Below, in pieces: positions 55,498 through 64,000 of a DNA stretch of 64,000 bases. The notes below the pieces were generated by a model. The model was not told the DNA's origin, ran no database searches, and saw nothing but the letters and a program-made list of their open reading frames with translations. The stretch comes from Zea mays (taxonomy: Eukaryota > Streptophyta > Magnoliopsida > Poales > Poaceae). The stretch is taken from contig NC_050098.1 of NCBI RefSeq assembly GCF_902167145.1, positions 133,808,207 to 133,872,206 of the forward strand, written 5' to 3'. Both the position numbers and the translations under genes were made by a program. Each line of letters starts with the position of its first letter. Position 1 is the first letter of the stretch.

Positions 55498-58400
55498 GAA
55501 AGCGCGCTCGTCCAGTTTTTGTAAGATAACCGAGATGTATTCGCATGGCAACCTGCGGATATGTCGGGAGTCCCAAGAGAACTGGTCGAGCACAAACTGA
55601 AGGTCTATCCCCAGGCAAGGCTGATCCGGCAAAAATTACGTCGTTTCACGCCCGACAAGAGAGAGGCCATTCGCGCCGAGCTAGCTCGCTTGGTCGCGGC
55701 TGGATTCATTAGAGAGGTGTTACATCCCGAGTGGTTAGCCAACCCTGTTCTTGTACTCAAAAAGAATAAAGTGGATTGGCGCATGTGCGTCGACTATACT
55801 GATCTCAACAAACATTGTCCAAAGGATCCCTTCGGGCTCCCGAGGATAGACCAGGTGGTGGACTCCACCGCTGGATGTTCTGTGCTGTCTTTCCTGGATT
55901 GCTATCTCGGATACCATCAGATTAGTTTGGCAAAGGAAGACGAGGAAAAAACAACGTTCATTACTCCGTTTGGTGCTTTCTGTTATACCTCCATGCCGTT
56001 CGGTCTCAAAAACGCTGGAGCAACTTATCAGAGAGCTATTCAAACATGCTTAGCCGATCACTGGGGAAAGCGTGTGGAGGCCTACGTAGATGACGTGGTA
56101 ATCAAAACGGAGAACTCAGAAAACTTCATCGAAGACTTACAGCTGGTTTTCAACAGTCTGAGGCGGTATCGATGGAAGCTTAATCCCGAAAAATGTGTTT
56201 TTGGGGTACCAGCAGGAAAGTTACTCGGGTTTATTGTCAGCCACCGGGGAATTGAGGCTAATCCAGATAAGATTGAAGCTATCATGAAGATGGAAGCACC
56301 TCGATCACAAAAGAAGGTTCAGTGACTTACTGGATGTATGGCAGCTCTGAGCAGATTTATATCCAGGCTGGGGAAAAAGGTTTACCATTTTACAAGCTAC
56401 TCAAGAAGGTGGATAAGTTTCAGTGGACTTTAGAGGCACAGGAAGCTCTAGATGCACTGAAAAGATTCTTGACAACACCGCCAGTACTGAAGCTGCCACG
56501 GCGAGCCACATCAACTCAACCAGCTGAAGATCTGCTGCTGTACATCTCTTGCACGACTCACGTGGTAAGCACCGCGTTGGTAGTTGAGCGAGCAGAAGAA
56601 GGACATACCTACCCAGTGCAACATCCTGTTTACTTCATCAGTGAAGTTCTGGGTCCCTCGAAGAAAAAGTACCCTCAAGTTCAGAAGCTATTATATGCAG
56701 TACTTCTAACTGCCCGCAAGCTACGTCACTACTTTGATGACCACAAAGTCATAGTAGTCACTGGTTTTCCGATAGGGGATATTCTTCACAACAAGGAAGC
56801 CATTGGCCGAATAGCCAAGTGGGCTTGTGAGCTGGGATCTCATGACATCGAGTTCCGACCTTGCACTGCCATCAAAACTCAAGCACTGGTTGATTTCGTA
56901 TCAGAGTGGACTGAATAGCAAGTACCAGATAACCCAGAGACTGCAGAAGTATGGCAAATGTATTTTGATGGCTCGCTGAAGCTGCAGGGAGCAGGAGCGG
57001 GAATTCTCTTCGTCGCACCTGGAGGCGAGCGCCTCAAATATGCCCTCCAGTTGCTGTTTCCGGCCTCCAACAATGCAGCCGAGTATGAAGCTCTGATCCA
57101 TGGATTGAACATCGCCATATCATTGGGCATCAAGAGATTGATGGTATACAGAGACTCTCTAGTAGTCATTAGCCAGATAAACAAAGAGTGGGATTGTTCA
57201 AGCGATTCAATGGGAAAGTACTGCACTGCTGTCCGAAAGCTAGAAGATAAATTTGAGGGTCTGGAATTTCATCATGTAGAAAGAGATCGGAACACGGCAG
57301 CCGATGTGTTGTCCAAGCTAGGATCCAGTCGAACTCAGGTCCCACCTGGAGTCTTTGTACAAGAAATACTACAGCCAAGCATCTCAATGGATCAAGCAGA
57401 AGAGTGTAATATTATAAATCAACCCGAGTCGGACTCTGATGACTGGAGAAGGCCAATCATCAGGTATATAAAGAATGAAGAGGAACCAGATGATAAAAAT
57501 GTAGCCGAGCGCATTGCCAGACAGTCGGCTCACTACACACTCATTGGGGAGACATTATATAGAAGGGGTGCATCAGGCGTCCTCATGAAGTGCATTCTCT
57601 CATCTACTGGGAAGCGACTTCTGGAGGAGGTCCATGCTGGGCAATGCGGAATACATGCAGCGTCCAGAACACTAGTTGAGAAGGTCTTCAGGTCAGGATT
57701 CTATTGGCCAACAGCGTAGAGTGATGCAGCTGAGTTAGTTCAGAGGTGCGAAGCTTGCCAGTACTTGTCAAAGCAACAACATCTACCAGCACAGCAACTG
57801 CAGACCATACCAGTGACTTGGCCCTTTGCGTGCTGGGGACTGGATATGATTGGACCTTTCAAGAAAGCTCAAGGAGGATACACTCATGTACTGGTAGCGA
57901 TCGACAAATTCACTAAATGGATAGAATTCAAACCCATTGCCTCTTTGACCTCAGCTAAGGCCGTGGAATTCATACAAGACATAATATTCAGATTCGGGAT
58001 ACCGAACAACATCATAACTGACCTAGGATCCAACTTCACAAGTTCAGAGTTCTTCGACTTTTGCGAACAAAAAAGCATTCAGATCAAGTATGCTTCTGTA
58101 GCACATCCAAGAGCCAACGGGCAGGTTGAGTGAGCCAACGGGATGATACTGGAGGCACTCAGGAAAAAGGTCTTCGATAAGAATGAAAAGTTCACAGGAA
58201 AATGGATAAGAGAATTGCCCTATGTTGTCTGGAGCCTAAGAACCCAGCCTAGCCGAGCTCTGCATGGAAACACTCCTTTCTTCATGGTCTATGGGTCGGA
58301 GGCAGTGTTACCCGCCGATCTCAAGTTCGGGGCGCCAAGGTTGATCTTCGAAAGCATAGCAGAAGCCGAAGCTACTAGGATGGAGGACATTGATGTACTC

Positions 58401-58682
58401 GAGGAAGAACGGTTGAATGCAGTAATCCAATCAGCACGATACCAACAGACTCTAAGGCGCTATCACGACAAGGCCGTGCGGCAGCGATCCTTTTCAGTAG
58501 GAGATCTCGTCCTCCGCCGAATTCTAATGGGGGAGGGACGACACAAGTTATCGCCCTTATGGGAAGGACCCTTCATAGTAGCAGAAGTCACTCGACCAGG
58601 ATCATATTGTCTCACTCAGATGGACGGCACAGAAGTCGGGAACTCCTAGAATATAGAACACCTCAGGAAATTTTATCCCTAG
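55498..58682 (+). pseudogene. pol of the second Tat element (RT, two RNase H domains, integrase)
   Basis: Reverse transcriptase is open at 55561-56322 (MCVDYTDLNKHCPKDPFGL, FLDCYLGYHQI, EAYVDDVVIK). A TGA (former Arg) at 56323 and an A-run frameshift near 56380 lead into RNase H. After a TAG at 56916 comes the archaeal-type RNase H (MYFDGSLKLQGAGAGILFV, YRDSLVVISQIN). Integrase has the HHCC finger (HAGQCGIHAASR, CEACQYL), a TAG at 57717, core blocks WGLDMIGPF and ITDLGSNFTS, then a TGA at 58131 where Arg follows the catalytic Glu. The tail ends WEGPFIVAEVTRPGSY, TAG, and HLRKFYP at 58682. Confidence 0.9.
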
Positions 58683-58791
58683 CTGTACTTCAAAAGCTAT
58701 TGGGACAACGATGTACTCTGTAAAATGGAAATATGTCATTAATAAAAAAGGGCTTCAAAGATACTCAGTTTGTTCATGATTGACTTGCATT
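58683..58791 (+). other. Spacer after pol
   Basis: A short AT-rich segment with AATAAAAAAGGG near 58740 and no ORF. It leads straight into the tandem array. Confidence 0.4.
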
Positions 58792-59240
58792 CTTACTTAA
58801 CTCGGGGTGACCACTATGCCCTGCTAACGGAGCAATCGGCTTAAGTCGGCAACGACTTAAGGCGGTGCAACATGCTCGCGCTTACTTAACTCGGGGTGAC
58901 CACTATGCCCTGCTAACGGAGCAATCGACTTAAGTCGGCAACGACTTAAGGCAGTGCAACATGCTCGCGCTTACTTAACTCGGGGTGACCACTATGCCCT
59001 GCTAACGGAGCAATCGGCTTAAGTCGGTAACGACTTAAGGCGGTGCAACATGCTCGCGCTTACTTAACTCGGGGTGACCACTATGCCCTGCCAACAGAGC
59101 AATTGGCTAAAGTCAGCAGCGACTTAAGCCAGTGCAACATGCTCGCACCTACGCAATACAGGGTGACCACTACACCCTATTAACGGAAGCAATCGACTTA
59201 AGTCAGCAACGACTTAAGGCGATCTGATGCGTTTATGATT
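58792..59240 (+). repeat. 89 bp tandem array, five units
   Basis: Units start at 58792, 58881, 58970 and 59059, each exactly 89 bp, with a diverged fifth from about 59148. Each contains TTAACTCGGGGTGACCACTA and TAAGTCGGCAACGACTTAAG, the second a near-perfect palindrome (CTTAAGTCG...CGACTTAAG). The array lies between pol and the antisense gene. Confidence 0.9.
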
Positions 59241-59402
59241 ATTCGTATAGGGATGACTTCTATATCCCGCAAACAAGTTTCAAAACCATCGCACACCAGT
59301 TTACTACTGCAAATTTACGAACTGATGAATTCTGAAACAATATGAGAATAACAATGTCGTTCAAGTACTGAAATGACGTCCTCTAACAAATGTCTGACCA
59401 TG

Positions 59403-62400
59403 CTAACCGCGCGCCCAAAGCACGCAACATGTTTCTCTATCTTGTGATATTTTCTCAGGAGCAATTGATGAGGAAGGGCGACTCGAGGAATCAGGGGCAA
59501 CGTTCACGTCAGCCCTTATATCTTCGGGAACAACCACGCCGGGTCTCCTCATCAAGATTCGCCCCGCCCGAATAGCCTTGTCCATGGCTCTGTCGCGCTG
59601 GCTCTGAGGGTAACGGAAGTTTCTTCAGCAACCTTGGCAGCCAGCCGAGCAGTTTCTAACTCCTGGGCGATGGATTTCTTGGAAGCTCGGAGTTCTTTGA
59701 TGGTAGCGTCCTTCGCTGATATCAACTGCTTGAGCCGGGTCACCTCATCCGTGGATTCCTGCAGCTTACAGCGTTGGTTGTCTAACTCTTCCATGGTGAA
59801 GCGATGACTCCTCTCCAGGATGGTCAGCGAGTTGCTAGAATCACGATACAATCTGTCAAGACTGTCGCGAGAAGCAGCAAGGATACGTTTTTCTTCCTGC
59901 AAACAAAAGTCAACTCCCTCAAACATCAAGCAAGTAATAGGATCACAACAAGGCAAAGCACAGTTTCATAAGTCACATTTTCAGAATTAAGCTGAGCATG
60001 AAGAGAAGAACTCAGTGCATTGGCGTCATCTAAGGCAGCAGAGACCTGAGCTAGTTCAGTCTGACTTTGAGAATACTTTTCCTCAAAGTCAGAGCACCGC
60101 TGGACCAATTCAGCCTGATCTCGAGAATGTTTTTCCTCAAGAGTGGAAATCTGCCGAGTCATACCTAGCAGGAGACAATCAAACAAAAGGGGTCAGAATG
60201 TAAAGCAGTCTACAGTGAAGACAAAGAGAAGCAAAAAGGCACTAACCAGCATTGGTCGCCTCCAAGTCAGAGACACGATGTTGAAGTAACACTGGATTCC
60301 AACGTGCAAGAGACAAAGCTCCTTCTGGAACAGAAGTACCTTGTAACCTCAGCTGGCTAGCCATCCCATCCACCAAAGCCTGATAAGGAGAACAGATGAG
60401 TGTAATGACAGCAGTTCATGCGGTGTAAAATTCAAGCTAAAGTATATCACAGTACCTGGAGGTTGGAAAAGAACGAAGGGACCCCCAAATCATGAGAGAT
60501 CAATTGATGACCGGGCGTAAGGCCGCCACCCGAAGCAGCTTGCAACGAACCAGCAGGAACCAACTCAGTGCCATCAATAGAGCCCACAACTTGGTCAGCG
60601 GGGACGCTGCCCTCTAAAGCGACCCCCTGGTCCAAAGCTTGGGCTACCACCATGCAGCCGGAGTGCGAAGGCGATCCCGCATGAACGTCCATGGAAGTAC
60701 AAGAGGGAGACCCCGCTCGGACACCCTCAGGGGCTGGGTCATAGTTTGCACTGCCCACTTGAGCCGGATCATCCCCGGCAGCACCCTCGGGGGCTGGGCA
60801 GTGGCTTGCACTTCCCACCCGAACCAAGTCATCCCCGGCAACATCCTCGGGGGCTGGGCAAGTGTCAACACCATCCTTGGGGTCCAAGTTCTCTGCGGTA
60901 GCCACCTCTAAGGCTGATGGGCCCTCAGTTACTTCCATGGGACCAGGACGATCCAAGTCAGTCTCCTGACCCTCGAGATCGCGCTCTAAGGTCGACGAGG
61001 CACGGGATGACCTCAACCCAGCATCAAGCACATCAGCACAAACCTCCATCACACCATCATCTGCTGGCTCTGATAACAAATCCTCTGGAACCATATCCTC
61101 GAGAGACTGATCAAAATTCGCCAGGGACAATTCTTGCAGACCAATGAGAGCAGACAAAGCAGGAGAAGGAACTCCACTACTTTCACCACTAGCGATGAAC
61201 TGTCGACTGTTTTTCCGAGTCAAAGGAACTTCATCCTCTTCCTCCCCGTCGTCTTCATTAGCAACACAGGCAGCACACCCATTGGGATCAGCAACAGATG
61301 GATCACTCACATTGGGATCAGCAACAAATGGAGCACTAACATTGGGATCAGCAGTAGATTGGGCACACCCATTGGGGTCAGCGTCAATAAATTCAGTCAC
61401 AGGCGTTTCTTCAGCAGCAGGAACCGAAGTACCAACGTCCCGATCCAAACTGGATACTCGCTGGAGGCGTCTCTTTTTCTTTTTCTGCTCATCAGCAGAA
61501 GGATCAGGTTGATTGGCTCGGCAGGGGCGCCTCGGGCGAGCACAGGCAGGCTTCTGAATATCCAAGGTCGTATCAGCCTCTGGGAGGGGCGCCACCACCG
61601 ATGCCCCAGCAGGAGCAGCATCAGAAGAGTCCTCAGCCAGCAAATCAAGCATATCACTTATCTCTGCATCACTAGGATTCAGGGGCACCTCAAAATGGAC
61701 CTGCCGTTCATCATCAGGAATCTCCTCGAGCGAGGCAACCAAGGCACTAACTTCTTCAGCAGAGGGCCGCACTCTAAGGCCCAAACTACCATCAGTGACA
61801 GGTGGATTTGACACAAAAAGAGTGAAGGCTTTGGGAGGAGGCAAGTTCCAAGCCGAGTATGCCACTGGAGCACAGACATTTGACACCTTGCCTCTAAGGA
61901 TCATCTCAAGTCGGTTCACCAAGTCTAAAGAGGGAATTCTTCTGTTGGTAACCCGAGTTGAGTCGGCTAGGCCTCGATACAGATAAGCCGGGTATGCCCT
62001 GTCTTTCAACGGTTGAATATTCTTGAAGACAAAATCAGCAACCACAACTTCAGCAGTCAGGCCCCTCTCCTTCAGCAACCCAACTTCAGCTAGCAAAGAA
62101 CCTGCCTCAGCCACCTCCTGATCAGTGGGGGACTCGGTCCAACTCGGGGTACGAACGTCCGGCTGTCTTCCCGACCGAGGGGGGAGAGAGTTTCCATAAT
62201 TCTCAACAATGAACCACTCCAAGCGCCATCCCTTGATGCTGTCTTTGAGAGTGATTTCAAGATACTCAGTCTTCCTCCCGCGGCGCATCTCCAAGCTTGC
62301 ACCCCCAACCAACTGATGTTGTCCTCCGACCATCCCAGGGCGGCAGTGATACAAATACTTCCACAACCCAAAATGTGGCAGCACGCCAAGAAAGGCTTCG

Positions 62401-62759
62401 CATAAATGAACGAAAATGGAAATTTGCAGGATAGAATTGAGATTCAGATGAGTCAAGTTAAGATGGTAGAAATCAAGGAGGCCGCAGAAAAAGGGAGAAA
62501 TGGGAAGACCGAGGCCGCGGAGAAGGAAAGGAGCGTAAATCACGGACTCATGGGTATCCTCAGTCGGGACAGTAACCCCATGGCAAATCCGCCAAGAACA
62601 GAGTTCCCTCGGGGGAAGAACCCCGATGGACACGAGATGGAGAAGTTCGGGCTCGGAGATGACAGACATGTGGTTACCTGCGAAAGGCAACTGGCTGTTG
62701 GGGTCGATTGGAGGAATCACCACGGCAGACGAACTCGAGGCCTTCCTCTTGGGCGCCAT
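59403..62759 (-). pseudogene. Spliced antisense gene of the second Tat element
   Basis: Start chosen at 62759 (MAPKRKASSSSAVVIPP) rather than the ORF's first ATG at 62951, because the sequence from MAPKRK looks coding. Exons on the minus strand are 62759-60456, 60379-60247, 60164-59977 and 59896 to about 59403. All introns have GT-AG ends and phases match across every junction (phases 0, 1, 0). Residues about 72-145 (VIYAPFLLRGLGLPISPFFC, LCEAFLGVLPHFGLWKYLYH) match the plant gypsy-type Transposase_28 domain. Acidic repeats and a long coiled coil (exons 3-4) follow. A frameshift near 59600 moves the tail (MDKAIRAGRILMRRPGVVVP) out of frame. Exon 1 is open over 768 codons. Function is unknown. 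Confidence 0.78.
60680..60880 (-). repeat. Coding repeat in the antisense gene (PAPEG-type)
   Basis: Three imperfect units of about 21 codons, each with CPAPE or DPAPEG, then AGDD and VGSA, occur in a row. Nearer the N-terminus a second repeat has five ADPN(G/V) units (about 61270-61395). Confidence 0.75.
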
Positions 62760-63039
62760 CTCGATTCTACCGGAGAGCAGAGTGGAAAGCGAATTGCAGA
62801 GAGGATTCGGAAGCGAGAAAGCAAGAATTAGGGCACGGAAAGCAGAGGCGGCTAAAAGCGCAACACCTATGGGATATTCCCGAGCCAGATACCGTTTCAA
62901 AAAGCACCCAGTCAGCACCCGGCGGTTATTTCCAAAACACCGGCGTGCCACGTCATCACCCGGCAGTTACTTCCAAAACACTGATGCGCCACATCATCAC
63001 TCGGCTATTACCCTCAAAGTGGCCCACACAGCCCGCTAT
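62760..63039 (-). promoter_or_regulatory. Upstream region of the antisense gene
   Basis: This lies 5' of the MAPKRK start on the minus strand and contains diverged forms of the 41 bp unit (GGCGGTTATTTCCAAAACAC). A promoter must be near here if the antisense gene is expressed, but I do not see a clear TATA box. Confidence 0.3.
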
Positions 63040-63530
63040 CGCTCGGCGTTACCTCTAAAACGCTGACGTCGCCCTCAAGTCGCTCGGCAGTTGACTCTAG
63101 AACTCCGACATCGTGTTTAGTCGCTCGGCGTTACCTCTAAAACGCTGACGTCGCCCTCAAGTCGCTCGGCAGTTGACTCTAGAACTCCGACATCGTGTTC
63201 AGTCGCTCGGCGTTACCTCTAAAACGCTGACGTCGCCCTCAAGTCACTCGGCGTTACCTCTAAAACGCTGACGTCGTCTTCAAGTCGCTCGGCATTACCT
63301 CTAAAACGCTGACGTTGTTTTCAATCGCTCGGCAGTTAACTCTAAAACTCCGACATCGTGTTCAGTCGCTCGGTAGTTACCTCTAAAACTCCGACATCTT
63401 GTTCAGTCACTCGGCAGTTACCTCTAACACGCCGACGTCGTCTTCAAGTCACTCGGCAGTCATCTCTAAAAACTCTGACACCATCTACAAGTCGCTCGGC
63501 AGCTACCTCTAAAAGCATTGATGCGATGCC
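63040..63530 (+). repeat. 41 bp tandem array, twelve units
   Basis: Units start at 63040, 63081, 63122, 63163, 63204, 63245, 63286, 63326, 63367, 63408, 63450 and 63493. Two subtypes alternate at first: CGCTCGGCGTTACCTC...CGCTGACGTC and CGCTCGGCAGTTGACTC...CTCCGACATC, making an 82 bp higher-order repeat. It lies upstream of the antisense gene. Confidence 0.92.
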
Positions 63531-63947
63531 CGAGTTATTCTTTTACTATTCCAAGGGAATCAACCTCACGAAAAAGGCGAGAAGAGGAATGATTCAAGAA
63601 CTTTGAGTTATCAACGAGCAATCATCACAGAGAAGCCAACATCATTTCTTCATTAAAGGGAAGATATCATACTTACAAATCAACTCATTATGAGTTGATA
63701 CTTCCCTACTACTACTACTACACTACACTATACTACTCTACACTACTAAATACTACTACATTTATTCTAACTATACTATACTAACATCTAAGGACCAGTG
63801 ACATCTAGCCACTGGCCCTGTTGCTGCCCCTACTGCTGCCGCCCCTGCTGCTGCCGCCGCCGTCGCCCTTGCTGCCACTGCTGCCGCCCCTGCCGCCACC
63901 GTCACCGTCACCGCCGCCACCGCCTTCGTCGTCGTCGTCGTCGTCGT
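63531..63947 (-). other. Low-complexity end of a further antisense ORF
   Basis: Positions 63695-63780 are a TAC/TAT-rich simple run. From 63947 to about 63800 the minus strand is open and encodes six Asp, then a Gly/Ser/Arg-rich stretch, to a TAG. It is probably the C-terminus of a second antisense exon or gene whose start lies beyond the LTR inserted at 63948. Repetitive codons also allow chance. Confidence 0.35.
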
Positions 63948-64000
63948 TGTTGGGGACTTGTTCTCAAATGCTATGGGTTAAGAACAAGGCAACACAGAAG
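63948..64000 (-). repeat. End of a Grande-like LTR, minus strand
   Basis: TGTTGGGGACTTGTTCTC and AGAACAAGGCAACA are the reverse complement of the last 45 bases of the LTR ending at 41008, with a few mismatches. A second Grande-like element therefore starts here in the opposite orientation and continues past the window. Confidence 0.88.

Larger units (their letters stand above)
52010..63947 (+). mobile_element. Second Tat-lineage Ty3/gypsy element, 3' end off the window
   Basis: The 5' LTR (52010-52637), primer site, gag, pol with a second RNase H, an 89 bp tandem array, a spliced antisense gene and a 41 bp tandem array are all present in Tat order. A Grande-like LTR interrupts it at 63948, so its 3' LTR is not visible. 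The PBS 19-mer is the same as that of the element at the left edge. Gag-pol has at least eight stops and a frameshift. I do not assign a family name. Confidence 0.88.

Noticed and set aside
62760..62951. Upstream start of the antisense gene (MARRCFGNN)
   Set aside because: The part before MAPKRK contains repeat-derived sequence and a hydrophobic stretch unlike the domain start; the MAPKRK start looks more natural.
63040..63530. Possible CRISPR-like array
   Set aside because: The units are contiguous with no variable spacers, and this is a plant genome. It is an ordinary tandem array.

Overview
This window looks like a gene-poor part of a large grass genome, most likely maize or another Zea. 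The reasons are deeply nested LTR retrotransposons, a Sirevirus (Opie/Ji-like) LTR full of CCGGAC-type palindromes, a Grande-like Tat element rich in CTTCGG/CCGAAG, a Del/Tekay-like chromovirus with 3.3 kb LTRs, and a Helitron-like block carrying host gene pieces. Only two host genes appear intact: a two-exon cysteine-rich secreted peptide gene (16480-16820, +) and a histone H3.1-type gene (29348-29758, -). All family names come from motifs recognised by eye; no database search was run.

Left third (1-13649). A Del/Tekay-like chromovirus on the minus strand (4066-13649) keeps its 5' LTR and a broken gag-pol that ends in a chromodomain. Its 3' LTR is cut at 4065/4066 by a Sirevirus on the plus strand (RNase H at 1546-2048, 3' LTR at 2850-4065). 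That Sirevirus is itself cut at 1545/1546 by the 5' end of another minus-strand LTR element, which runs off the left edge. The nesting gives a relative insertion order.

Middle (13650-31436). Low-copy-looking DNA holds two hAT-type elements, the peptide gene, a decayed gypsy gag split by one of the hATs, a 590 bp direct duplication around a Sirevirus-type LTR fragment, a complete but defective Copia element (23772-28627, perfect 5 bp target duplication), the histone H3 gene, and a nested MITE/LINE cluster (30222-30925).

Right half (31233-64000). A Copia element begins with a truncated LTR at 31233. Its leader is split by a Grande-like Tat element (31437-41008) that appears to lack most of gag and carries a spliced antisense gene. 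The Copia gag-pol resumes at 41278 and its 3' LTR starts at 45436. That LTR is interrupted at 46241 by the 3' end of a minus-strand Helitron-like element carrying fragments of a carotenoid cleavage dioxygenase, an SR splicing factor and a PP2C phosphatase, all on the minus strand. A second Tat-type element starts at 52010 with its own spliced antisense gene and several tandem arrays; it is interrupted at 63948 by the end of another Grande-like LTR.

Every retroelement polyprotein seen here carries stop codons, frameshifts or internal deletions, so none looks able to move by itself. Many of the stops fit C-to-T (or G-to-A) change at methylatable sites.
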